Below, one piece after another: positions 18,351-26,590 of a stretch of 64,000 bases of DNA (positions within the stretch are counted from its first letter, which is position 1; each line of letters begins with the position of its first letter). Location: the NCBI GenBank assembly GCA_016704325.1, contig JADJAG010000012.1, forward strand, positions 62,001-126,000, in the 5' to 3' direction. A program made the position numbers and the translations under genes. The notes under the pieces were generated by a model. It saw only the letters and a program-made list of their open reading frames with translations, was not told where the DNA came from and did no database searches. The stretch is from Chitinophagaceae bacterium. Its GTDB lineage: Bacteria; Bacteroidota; Bacteroidia; Chitinophagales; UBA10324.

Positions 18351-19097
18351 ATGAAGAAGCACCAATATGCAGTGATGTTGGCGGGTGGTATTGGAAGCCG
18401 GTTTTGGCCGGTAAGCAAGAGCCGTTTGCCGAAGCAATTCCTGGACATACTGGGCACGGGCCAGTCTATGATGCAGATGACTTATGCAAGGCTGCTCCGG
18501 AGTTTTCCGCCCGATAAAATATTTGTGATTACCAATGTAGCCTATCGGGAAATTGCGAAAAGTCAGCTTCCCGATCTGATGGAAGAAAATTTGTTGTTGG
18601 AGCCTGTCCGGAAAAATACGGCACCTTGTATAGCTTATGCCGGTCATAAGATTCTGTCTATTGATACCAACTCTTCCGTTATCATCACGCCGAGTGATCA
18701 TATGATTCTACGGGAGGAACAGTATGATAAAGCTGTTCAAAAAGCACTGAAAGTGGTACAGAAACGGGATATTATTGTAACACTCGGTATACGACCAACT
18801 CGCCCTGATACCGGATATGGTTATATTCAATATATGGAAGATGTGGAAGAGGACGGTGTTTTCAAAGTAAAAACGTTCGTGGAGAAGCCACCATTAGACA
18901 TGGCCACTACATTCTACCAAAGCGGTGACTTTTTGTGGAATGCCGGCATATTTATTTCCAATGTACGTACCTTATTAAATGCCTATCATCACTATCTACC
19001 TGAAGTGAATGATCTTTTAAAGAGATTAAAAAAGTGTATAACACCTCCGGGGAAAAAGAGTTTGTGGCAAAAGCATTCTCTATGTGCCCCAATGTGA
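18351..19097 (+). CDS. manC: Mannose-1-phosphate guanylyltransferase, N-terminal part (frameshifted gene)
   Basis: Makes GDP-mannose from mannose 1-phosphate and GTP. The nucleotidyltransferase signature LAGGIGSRFWPVSKSRLPKQ is at residues ~10-30. EPVRKNTAPCIAYAG, ITPSDHMI, TGYGYIQY, FVEKP and FLWNAGIFI follow in the expected order. The in-frame product changes to unrelated sequence after LLKRLKK and stops at 19097. The correct continuation is in the -1 frame from 19034. The junction TTA AAA AAG contains the heptamer A AAA AAG (19028-19034), a classical -1 slippery site, but a single missing A in the run would give the same picture. Start ATG 18351. Confidence 0.9.
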   Translation: MKKHQYAVMLAGGIGSRFWPVSKSRLPKQFLDILGTGQSMMQMTYARLLRSFPPDKIFVITNVAYREIAKSQLPDLMEENLLLEPVRKNTAPCIAYAGHKILSIDTNSSVIITPSDHMILREEQYDKAVQKALKVVQKRDIIVTLGIRPTRPDTGYGYIQYMEDVEEDGVFKVKTFVEKPPLDMATTFYQSGDFLWNAGIFISNVRTLLNAYHHYLPEVNDLLKRLKKCITPPGKKSLWQKHSLCAPM

Positions 19098-19432
19098 GTA
19101 TTGATACAGCCATTATGGAGAAAGCCAAAAATGTATGCGTAATTCCTGCGCAATTCGGCTGGAGCGACCTCGGAACCTGGGCATCACTCTATGAACAATA
19201 TCAGAAGGATTACCTGGGCAATGCCGTATCCGGAAAAAACGTGATGATTTATGATGCATCGAATTGCATGGTGATGGTTCCGGAGAAAAAGATGGTGGTG
19301 CTGCAGGGACTGGAAGATTACATCATAGTGGATACGGAAGAGGTATTGCTCATTTGCAGGAAAGACCAGGAGCAGGAGATCAAACAGATTGTGGCGGATA
19401 TTAAGAGGAATAAGGGGGATAGGTTTTTGTGA
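19034..19432 (+). CDS. manC: Mannose-1-phosphate guanylyltransferase, C-terminal part (frameshifted gene)
   Basis: This frame directly continues ManC. It reads VYNTSGEKEFVAKAFSMCPN, SIDTAIMEKAKNVCVIPAQF, GWSDLGTWASLYEQ, ending with the beta-helix-like segment VVLQGLEDYIIVDTEEVLLI typical of the C-terminal end of these enzymes. It has no start of its own other than the GTG at the junction, so it is not an independent gene. Joined with 18351-19033, the product is about 360 residues, the normal length of the single-domain family. GDP-mannose would supply the glycosyltransferases encoded on the opposite strand to the right. Confidence 0.88.
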   Translation: MYNTSGEKEFVAKAFSMCPNVSIDTAIMEKAKNVCVIPAQFGWSDLGTWASLYEQYQKDYLGNAVSGKNVMIYDASNCMVMVPEKKMVVLQGLEDYIIVDTEEVLLICRKDQEQEIKQIVADIKRNKGDRFL

Positions 19433-19605
19433 TATGGCGATGGGTTGATGCGTCGATTTGTTGATGTGCTAATGTGCCGATGATTTGATGGGGGTATTTA
19501 TTGCTATCATAGAAACAAAATCAACTTGTTTTTTAATATAATGTGTTTGACTGGTGTCAATATTAGTCGGGCAATAAGTTGAAATATAGACTGATGGATG
19601 CTTAT

Positions 19606-20412
19606 TTATTCCCTGGAAATACTTTTGCTTTTTAGCAAATGAAGATGCAACTCATAAACTATTGTTCCGATAACTGCTGCATACTCCACCAAAACCAGCC
19701 ATAAATTTTCCCGGTAGGGTATTGTTTGGTAGGTAGCATAAGAGAACGCAATAAACAATGACCATACCAATGGATAGCGATAACCGGTAATCACTGAGCA
19801 CAATACCAGCGTGGTAATATACCATGGATGCACGGTAGTTGCCAGCAACAGGTAAATGGTGAGTGACCATTGCATCATTGCAAAAAAATGTTTCCATGAG
19901 GAGTCTTTTTCCCTGGCGGCAAGTAAGAGGACAGATATAAAAGTTACTGCGGCAAGCCCAAAGCCGGCCTGTTGAATAATATGCTCACTTACGGTTTGAA
20001 ATCCGATAAAGCGCACCAGGTAATAAATGCCAGCATTGAATTCAAAATGCCGGAAATACAATTGGAGGCTGCTGCCCCATTGGATCAATAGCTGTTGATT
20101 GAGAAAGGGAATAAATAGTATACTGAATGTTACAACGATAACTGAAAAATAAACCAGGCTGGTTTTCCATTTCAACCTCCTGATAAGGAACGGTAGAAAC
20201 ATCAACGGGATCAGTTTTGTGGAGACAGCAACTGTAAAACTGATTGCAGAAATTATCAGGGTCCGGTTGAATCCATTGATTGGCAGCGGACGCTTTTTAG
20301 CAACCGCTTCCCGATGCAGATTTGGAGCAGATAGCGGTGAAAACCCGGAAGAATCGTCAGCTATGGCTTTTAACCTGGAACCTGCCTTTATCATCAGGTG
20401 AACAGCCAGCAC
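19606..20412 (-). CDS. Membrane mannosyltransferase-like protein, C-terminal part (frameshifted gene)
   Basis: Second half of a GT-C type integral membrane protein, with seven or eight hydrophobic segments and STKLIPLMFLPFLIRR, a motif of GT87/PIG-M-like mannosyltransferases. The C-terminal part has TTVHPWYITTLVL. The reading frame begins inside the end of the preceding frame, with no plausible own start. Adding one base to the T7 run (A7 at 20416-20422 on the plus strand) joins it to 20394-21173 as FFLVLAVHLMIKAG. The joined protein is about 520 residues. It probably adds mannose or another hexose from a polyprenyl donor at the outer face of the inner membrane. Confidence 0.8.
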   Translation of the reverse strand: MLAVHLMIKAGSRLKAIADDSSGFSPLSAPNLHREAVAKKRPLPINGFNRTLIISAISFTVAVSTKLIPLMFLPFLIRRLKWKTSLVYFSVIVVTFSILFIPFLNQQLLIQWGSSLQLYFRHFEFNAGIYYLVRFIGFQTVSEHIIQQAGFGLAAVTFISVLLLAAREKDSSWKHFFAMMQWSLTIYLLLATTVHPWYITTLVLCSVITGYRYPLVWSLFIAFSYATYQTIPYRENLWLVLVEYAAVIGTIVYELHLHLLKSKSISRE

Positions 20413-21173
20413 AAGAAAAAAATCATGACTGCCTCGAAGTGGATGTTGCCACTCAGTTCGATGATCACCAGCGGATTTAAGGCATAGATCAATACATTTC
20501 TCTTTGGCATATTAAGTTGAGACAGGATGCGGACCAACAGCAGGATACTTCCGATTTCTGCTGCAATGCAAAAGCAGCGTAACATGATGGCTGTTCCCCA
20601 TAAATTATCAGGAAACAATTGTGCACTCCATCCAAAGATAAACTGACAGACCGGCGGATAAACAGTATAGTAATCAGGTGAATTCATGCCATTGAACAGG
20701 TCAATCAGGTAATACAAATGTTTGTCGCAGTCTTTCATGTATTCTGAAGGGACAATGGTGTATGGATTCTCTCCGGAAGTGAGCATGGTTCCGTCCCATG
20801 CAAAACGGAAATAATCATCCGATAAGACAGGCAGGGAAAAGAGAAACAACAACCGGAATAGGATTGCTGCTCCAATAAAAAATTGCAGGTTTGATTTCCT
20901 GTTTAGCAACAAACCGGTATGCGCTGCACTCAGTCCTTCCAATTGGCTGTAGGCAGGCTGTTCGTGTGTGGAAAGCGTATTTCTTTTTAAAAAATGCAGA
21001 TAAGCTGCAAAGAGTACCAGGTAACCGGAGAGGTAAAGCAGGAATTGCGAACGTGATAAACCATATCCCATGTACAGGTATGCAGCAGATGAAAGCAACA
21101 GCAACAACCAGGTAAGATAATTTACCGGAAGCTGTTGATTTACTGATAGGAAGGATTTTTTGCTGAAAAACAA
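20394..21173 (-). CDS. Membrane mannosyltransferase-like protein, N-terminal part (frameshifted gene)
   Basis: First half of the GT-C protein. After two or three membrane segments the first large loop has LPVLSDDYFRFAWDGTMLTSGENPYTIVPS. The paired Asp and the GENPY loop are typical of the catalytic loop in GT87-like and related polyprenyl-sugar transferases. YYTVYPPVCQFIFGWSAQLF then RNVLIYALNPLVIIELSGNIHFEA complete the core. The start is TTG 21173; no ATG lies upstream before an in-frame stop. The frame ends at TGA just after ATT TTT TTC (heptamer T TTT TTC at 20415-20421), where a -1 shift restores the second half. Confidence 0.82.
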   Translation of the reverse strand: MFFSKKSFLSVNQQLPVNYLTWLLLLLSSAAYLYMGYGLSRSQFLLYLSGYLVLFAAYLHFLKRNTLSTHEQPAYSQLEGLSAAHTGLLLNRKSNLQFFIGAAILFRLLFLFSLPVLSDDYFRFAWDGTMLTSGENPYTIVPSEYMKDCDKHLYYLIDLFNGMNSPDYYTVYPPVCQFIFGWSAQLFPDNLWGTAIMLRCFCIAAEIGSILLLVRILSQLNMPKRNVLIYALNPLVIIELSGNIHFEAVMIFFLCWLFT

Positions 21174-21418
21174 AGGGAATGTTTTTCCGAAGGTAGTTAT
21201 TGGAGTTTTAACCGGAGATGAACTTTAGCAACTATGCTGCAGAAAGAAATAATAGCACACGGATGACACGCATTTGACCGATACCTGCTGATCAAAAAAG
21301 TGCCGGTTCATTTCTAATCACAGTTACTGCATGGAAAAATACGCTTTACGAATGTTCAAGAAAATTAGTCCGTAAAAATCCGTCCTATCCGTGTCATCCG
21401 TGTTCTTTTTTTCAATCT

Positions 21419-22954
21419 TCAGCTACGTGCCATTCTGAATTTCCACCTATAGTTCAGCGTTTTGGCTGTTGTGGGTTTAGAATGTGCAAAGGAATAATAG
21501 GATACAAAACCAAAACCAAAAGCCAGCATCAGGTGGAAGGGGAGCAAGCCGTAATCTTTTAATACAAAAGAGATGACGATACCTGCCGTGAAATAAAGAG
21601 CAAGCATGCCTTCAGCCAGTGTCATCCAGTTGATACTTTTTTCAAGGTATTTGTTTTGCCGCCAGTTTTTTTGTCCTTCCTGTACATTGAACTTGGGCGT
21701 TCGTATGAAAGCGCTCTTCATTCCAAAATAACCCTGTAAAACTGCAATCGCATTGTGCAGCGCAAGTCCCATACTCACCGATAGAAACAAGGGGAAGGTC
21801 AACAGAAACTTCCAAAGGTTGAGTGGAAATTTTTTGTCCTGCTGTGACTGAGAAATGAAATAAAAGAAACCCAGAATCAAAAAGCTGACTAAGAAAAAGG
21901 AAGCATAGATAAACACGTTGCTGAACTGCGGGAACTGATCTTTAATAAACAACATGGGAATGCTGAGGATGGCAGTTGCCATGATAAAAATAAAGATCGT
22001 GGAATTCATCAGGTGGAAGACAGCATGCAGTTTGGTGGAGAAAGGCAGTCCGCGTTTCTGAAGGATGGTGCCCAGGTTTTTTCGTACGCATTCCGCCGCA
22101 CCTTTATTCCACCGGAATTGCTGATTCTTCAGTGCATTCATCGCCACCGGCAATTCTGCCGGTGTTCCTATGTCTTCACGGTAGATAAATTTCCAGCCGC
22201 GTACCTGCGCCCGGTAGCTGAGATCAAGGTCTTCGGTAAGCGTATCTGATTGCCAGCCTCCGGCATCATCGATACATTTTTTACGCCATACACCGGCAGT
22301 GCCGTTAAAGTTGATGAAATGTCCGGCTGCATTTCTTCCGGCTTGTTCAATGGAAAAATGTGCATCGAGTCCGAATGCCTGGAGCCTGGTAATGAGTGAA
22401 TGCTGTTTGTTGAGGTGTTCCCATCGGGTTTGCACCACGCCTGTTTTCGGATCTGAAAACGACGGGAGTGTTTGCATTAAAAATTCAGGTGCCGGCACAA
22501 AATCAGCATCAAAGACTGCAATAAATTCACCTTTGGCGCTTTCAAGTCCATAGGCAAGGGCGCCGGCTTTATAGCCTTTACGAATGGGGCGTTGCAGGTG
22601 AACGATATCAAATCCTGCTGTCTGTAAAGCTGCAACCTTGCGACTGATGAGGGCCATGGTTTCATCTGTTGAATCGTCGAGAACCTGTATGTGTAGCTTT
22701 GCTTTAGGGTAATTCAGTTGCACTACGGCGTCTATCAATCTTTCAATTACATACAGCTCATTATATACCGGCAACTGAACGGTTACTATCGGAAATACGG
22801 ATAACAAGGCAGGCTGCAAAGATTCCTTTTTTTTGCCTGCCGCTTTAGCTTTCAGGTACGTAATGGCCAGGTTGAGTTGAATGATACTATAGCTGAAAAT
22901 GAACAGCAAGGAGACCGCGTAGATCACTACAATTATAATAGCCAGCGTTTCCAT
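21419..22954 (-). CDS. Processive GT2 glycosyltransferase, cellulose/glucomannan synthase-like
   Basis: A family 2 glycosyltransferase with an N-terminal membrane helix, cytosolic catalytic domain and three or four C-terminal membrane helices. The expected residues are present: TVQLPVYNELYVIERLIDAV, Asp in QVLDDSTDE, DxD in VFDADFVPAPEF, the acceptor-site Asp in TEDLDLSYRAQ, and QQFRWNKGA, the Q(Q/R)xRW motif of processive beta-glycan synthases. It probably polymerises a beta-linked hexose (glucose or mannose) and extrudes it. ATG 22954 is preferred over GTG 22957. It follows the neighbouring GT2 gene with its start right after that stop, so they form an operon. manC next door makes GDP-mannose a plausible donor. 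Confidence 0.92.
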   Translation of the reverse strand: METLAIIIVVIYAVSLLFIFSYSIIQLNLAITYLKAKAAGKKKESLQPALLSVFPIVTVQLPVYNELYVIERLIDAVVQLNYPKAKLHIQVLDDSTDETMALISRKVAALQTAGFDIVHLQRPIRKGYKAGALAYGLESAKGEFIAVFDADFVPAPEFLMQTLPSFSDPKTGVVQTRWEHLNKQHSLITRLQAFGLDAHFSIEQAGRNAAGHFINFNGTAGVWRKKCIDDAGGWQSDTLTEDLDLSYRAQVRGWKFIYREDIGTPAELPVAMNALKNQQFRWNKGAAECVRKNLGTILQKRGLPFSTKLHAVFHLMNSTIFIFIMATAILSIPMLFIKDQFPQFSNVFIYASFFLVSFLILGFFYFISQSQQDKKFPLNLWKFLLTFPLFLSVSMGLALHNAIAVLQGYFGMKSAFIRTPKFNVQEGQKNWRQNKYLEKSINWMTLAEGMLALYFTAGIVISFVLKDYGLLPFHLMLAFGFGFVSYYSFAHSKPTTAKTLNYRWKFRMARS

Positions 22955-22957
22955 CAC

Positions 22958-23656
22958 TCAAAGGTATTTGAAGATTGTAAATAATATTTTATACCCCGCC
23001 ATCGCCGTTCCTTTTACCGTTCCGGACACTTTAGAAACACCAATTCGCTTACGGTAGTTTACGGGAACTTCGCTACAGGCTAGTTTCTTTTTAGCAGCTT
23101 TTAGTTGCATCTCCACCGTCCATCCATAATCTTTATCACGCATGCCCAGTGACTGCAATGCTTCCCATTTTATAGCCCTGAATGGCCCAAGGTCAGTAAA
23201 TCGAACGCCATAAAACAATAGTAACAAACGTGTAGCCAGCCAGTTACCGAAAATCTGTTGCGGTTGCATGGCGCCTTTTTCCAGGTTTCCCAAAGCCCTT
23301 GAACCAATCACCAGATCCACGTTTTCATTCACGATAGGATATACCAGGTTTCGCATCTCCTGCGGGTAATCTGAATAATCTCCATCAATGAAAACCACGA
23401 TGTCCGGCGGTTTGGTTTTCTTGCCCAGGTAAGCCATTCCTTTCAGGCAAGCTGAACCATAGCCCTGCCTCGTTTCAGACAATACCGTTGCACCGGCTTG
23501 CTTCGCCTGCATGCCAGTTTGATCCGATGAATTGTTGTCCACCACCACTACCTCCCGCACCAGTTGTCTGTCGATGTCAGCAATCACCTTTCCAATGGAA
23601 TCTTGCTCATTATAAGCCGGAATGATGACATCAACAATGGGTGCAGCAGTTTTCAA
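22958..23656 (-). CDS. GT2 glycosyltransferase, dolichyl-phosphate mannose/glucose synthase type
   Basis: A 232-residue GT-A fold transferase: VDVIIPAYNEQDSIGKVI, VVVDNNSSDQT and VFIDGDYSDYP (DxD), then VIGSRALGN and LGPFRAIKWEAL. It matches DPM/DPG synthase-like enzymes that load a sugar from a nucleotide donor onto a polyprenyl phosphate. C-terminal hydrophobicity is minor, so it is cytosolic or peripheral. It is the first gene of a minus-strand pair with the processive GT2. Together with the GT-C protein and ManC it gives a coherent set: make GDP-mannose, load a lipid carrier, transfer or polymerise outside. Start ATG 23656. Confidence 0.92.
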   Translation of the reverse strand: MKTAAPIVDVIIPAYNEQDSIGKVIADIDRQLVREVVVVDNNSSDQTGMQAKQAGATVLSETRQGYGSACLKGMAYLGKKTKPPDIVVFIDGDYSDYPQEMRNLVYPIVNENVDLVIGSRALGNLEKGAMQPQQIFGNWLATRLLLLFYGVRFTDLGPFRAIKWEALQSLGMRDKDYGWTVEMQLKAAKKKLACSEVPVNYRKRIGVSKVSGTVKGTAMAGYKILFTIFKYL

Positions 23657-23842
23657 AAGCGCGCAAAGATAAGAAGGAAGGGGGAATGAGGAAGGAGAAG
23701 GTTGGTGCCGGAAGCGAAGAAACAGGAATCAGGAATCAAGAATCGGGACATAAGACAGGAAGTGACATTTCTGTCGCCTTCAAGTATGAATAACTTAAGC
23801 GCTGACTACTAAGTCTCACTAAAAGTTACCACCCTTACCGGG

Positions 23843-24331
23843 TCATTGTTTTTCAAATTTCATTGCGGCTGAATTCATACAATACCGGAGACCGGTTGGA
23901 TTTGGGCCGTCATCGAATACATGGCCGAGGTGGCCGCCGCAATTGCTGCACAATACTTCATCGCGCGACATGCCATGACTATTATCCTGACCGACGATAA
24001 CAGCTGTTTTTTCGATCGGTTGCCAGAAACTGGGCCATCCTGTTCCGGATTCAAACTTCGTTTCAGCATTGAAAAGAGCCTGATTGCAACCTGCACAATA
24101 ATAGGTACCCTTTTCATGATTATTATAGTAAGCACCGGTAAAGGCCCTTTCTGTTCCTTTCTCACGAAGTATATAATATTGCTCAGGCGTTAATGTGGCT
24201 TTCCATTCATTATCTGTTTTCATTATCGGGAAGTTTGTTTCTGTATCCGGAACGTTTTTAGATTGATTTTGCGCACAGGCACTGAAGGAAAAAAATCCTA
24301 TTGCCAGCAATGCAATCAGTGAAAGTCTCAT
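23843..24331 (-). CDS. msrB: Peptide-methionine (R)-S-oxide reductase, exported lipoprotein form
   Basis: Repairs oxidised methionine in proteins. Residues 1-18 form a lipoprotein-type leader with Cys19 in FSFSACAQ. The MsrB domain spans ~37-162. It has zinc cysteines Cys79/Cys82 (CAGC) and Cys128/Cys131 (CSNC), GTGWPSFWQP, HGMSRDEVLCSNCGGHLGHVFDDGP, and the catalytic Cys151 in RYCMNSAAM. The leader implies action in the periplasm or on the outer membrane, protecting exported proteins. No resolving-cysteine partner domain is fused to it. It is monocistronic. Start ATG 24331. Confidence 0.96.
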   Translation of the reverse strand: MRLSLIALLAIGFFSFSACAQNQSKNVPDTETNFPIMKTDNEWKATLTPEQYYILREKGTERAFTGAYYNNHEKGTYYCAGCNQALFNAETKFESGTGWPSFWQPIEKTAVIVGQDNSHGMSRDEVLCSNCGGHLGHVFDDGPNPTGLRYCMNSAAMKFEKQ

Positions 24332-24580
24332 TTGAAGTATGGATTGGTAATGTGAAATGATGAAACAACAGATACGTGAATTGGTTCGCTAATGGTTTTT
24401 TTTGATGAATTTAAAGCAGCATTTCAGGGTATTGGCAGCAAGCAGGGATTATTTAGTCATGATTTTAGCAGATGGAAGCCTGTTGTTGCACTGGTTTGAC
24501 AAAGACGTCAAATAGTTGAGCCATTAAACTTTATTTACAACCGAGCAAACCTTTCCGGCTTAGTTTTAGTTTTACGAACC

Positions 24581-25165
24581 ATGAATCACCTTGCACACCT
24601 GTATCTCTCGCAGCATGCCGAAAAAATGATGGTAGGTAATTTTATTGCCGATGGGGTAAAGGGGAACAAGTACCTGGCATTTGAAGCAGAGATTTCCAGG
24701 GGCATCATAATGCACCGCGCCATTGATACTTTCACGGATTCCCATGTAATAGTAAGCCACAGTAAGCGTTTTTTCCGTGAAAAGTATGGATTGTATTCAG
24801 CCGTATTGATTGATTTGTTTTACGATCATTTCCTGGCAAAGAACTGGAAGCAGTTTTCTAACATGCCACTCTTATTTTTTGCAGAACATGCTTACAACGT
24901 GTTTGAAAAATACTTCGATCAAATGCCTTTGCGATACCAGCATATGTTTCCTTACATGCAAAAGGAAAACTGGTTACTGAATTATGCTCACCTCGAAGGC
25001 ATTCAACGTTCATTAACCGGCATGTCGCAAAGAATAAAAAATAACCCGGGTATAGAACATTCGGTGTCGGAATTGCGGGCACACTATGATGAGTTGGAAC
25101 ATGATTTCAATCAATTTTTTCCGGAGTTGCAGCAGGAAATGGTATCGCACTTTCCCGCGCAATAA
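24581..25165 (+). CDS. acpH: Acyl carrier protein phosphodiesterase (AcpH family)
   Basis: A 194-residue protein with the AcpH/DUF479 signature: NHLAHLYLS at the N-terminus, GNFIADGVKG, HRAIDTFTDSH and LIDLFYDHFLAKNW. The conserved His and Asp residues form the metal site of this HD-like phosphodiesterase. The enzyme removes the 4'-phosphopantetheine arm from holo-ACP. The length is normal. Start ATG 24581, preceded by an AT-rich TAGTTTTA box resembling the -7 element. It lies upstream of the pirin gene on the same strand with a 173-base gap, so a shared transcript is possible but unproven. Confidence 0.93.
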   Translation: MNHLAHLYLSQHAEKMMVGNFIADGVKGNKYLAFEAEISRGIIMHRAIDTFTDSHVIVSHSKRFFREKYGLYSAVLIDLFYDHFLAKNWKQFSNMPLLFFAEHAYNVFEKYFDQMPLRYQHMFPYMQKENWLLNYAHLEGIQRSLTGMSQRIKNNPGIEHSVSELRAHYDELEHDFNQFFPELQQEMVSHFPAQ

Positions 25166-25338
25166 CGCATGTGTTTTAAGGTAAAAGGAATTATAATCCA
25201 ATGCAGTGCGCATTCAGGTTGGAGGAGTATGCCAATATGTGTTTTTCTACCATGGTGGCACATTGAATTTTTTATAAAACGGCCGATTTGTATTTTTACG
25301 AATAACCGTTCTTTAATACCCATTAAAATAATGACGCT

Positions 25339-26301
25339 ATGAAGCGACGAACATTCATCAAAGGATCAGCCATCATTGGGCTGAGTGCATCTGTTCCGCT
25401 CTTGCTGAGAGGTGGTTCCGGTTTGTTTGAAACAGCAACAGGCAGGAAAGTCTATCGGATACTGAATGCCGATAAAACTCTGGTAGGTACGCTTCCTGTG
25501 CTCAGGGTTTTTGCCGGAGATCACGATGACTATATTTCACCATACGTATTTTTTGATGAGTTTGGTCCGGTGACCGTAAAGGCAAATGATCAGCCTCTTC
25601 GCGTAAATGCCCATCCACATGCAGGTATTATTCCGACCACTTATTTTCTGGCAGGTACCGGCCATCATAAAGACAGTTTGAATTACGACTTCCAGATTGG
25701 CAAGGGAGATTTCATGATGTTCTGTTCGGGACGCGGTGCCATTCATATGGAAGAAACCGGTAAGCAGTTATATGAGCAAGGTGGACTGTATCATGGTTTC
25801 CAGATATGGCTTAACCTTCCTGCTAAGTACAAGTTTATAGCGCCTGCCACTGATGTGCACCGAATTGATCAAATGGGTTGGATTGAAAAAAAGGATTATT
25901 CTGCAAGAGTTGTACTGGGAGAATTGTTTGGTGCCAAATCCAGTGTGGAATTGTTGTCGCCGGCTTTCTATTTTCATATTAAGATGAAAGCCGGTTGCAA
26001 ACTGGAAATACCGGTTGATGCAACACACAATGCATTCGCTTATGTGGTAAGTGGCAACCTGGAAACAGAAGGGAGGAAGCAAATCAATACCAACCAAGTG
26101 GCATTATACGAACGCGGCGACAACCGCATCAACCTCTTCGCAGTAAATGGCGCAGAAATACTCGTTGCGGGAGGAAAGCCGCTGAATGAGCCGGTCTATT
26201 CCTACGGACCTTTTGTGATGAATACAGAAGAGGAGATTCAAAGATGTATCAGGGATTACCAGGCGGGGAAAATGGGGAATCCGGAGGTGGTGAATAAGTA
26301 G
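25339..26301 (+). CDS. Pirin-family cupin protein with Tat-like leader
   Basis: A 320-residue bicupin. The N-terminus MKRRTFIKGSAIIGLSASV has the RRTF(I/L)K pattern of a Tat signal, unusual because most pirins are cytosolic. The N-terminal cupin has the pirin metal ligands His92 and His94 (NAHPHAGI), then His136 and Glu138 (GRGAIHMEE). NYDFQIGKGDFMMFCSGRG is the second conserved block. The C-terminal pirin domain spans ~195-300. Pirins bind Fe and some act as quercetinases; which activity applies here is unknown. A periplasmic location is inferred from the leader. Start ATG 25339. Confidence 0.93.
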   Translation: MKRRTFIKGSAIIGLSASVPLLLRGGSGLFETATGRKVYRILNADKTLVGTLPVLRVFAGDHDDYISPYVFFDEFGPVTVKANDQPLRVNAHPHAGIIPTTYFLAGTGHHKDSLNYDFQIGKGDFMMFCSGRGAIHMEETGKQLYEQGGLYHGFQIWLNLPAKYKFIAPATDVHRIDQMGWIEKKDYSARVVLGELFGAKSSVELLSPAFYFHIKMKAGCKLEIPVDATHNAFAYVVSGNLETEGRKQINTNQVALYERGDNRINLFAVNGAEILVAGGKPLNEPVYSYGPFVMNTEEEIQRCIRDYQAGKMGNPEVVNK

Positions 26302-26304
26302 GGG

Positions 26305-26375
26305 TGGAGGGTTAGATTGTTGAATGGTTAAATGGTTAAATTGTTGAATTGCTAAATTGTTAAATTGTTGAATGG
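26305..26375. repeat. 9-bp tandem array (TTAAATTGT type)
   Basis: Just after the pirin stop codon, units of TTGAATGGT, TAAATGGT and TTAAATTGT repeat about seven times with period 9. Same family as the arrays at 18184, 39228, 41660, 49590 and 63436. Confidence 0.88.
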
Positions 26376-26590
26376 CGGGAGTTTTATTCATAGGTTGAAT
26401 TTTTTTTAAAATATTTAGATGAAGCTTATAGGCAGCGTTTATTTCCAGGTGCATCTATCCATCCAATTTATTGATTTATCAAGAAGTTCAGGATGATCTG
26501 CATGGTATTGAGATAGCTTTTATATCCGGATGGAAAGCGATGGTTTCGGCTTGCCTGAAAAAATGTACTTTTCCGCGCATTTTCTACTTT

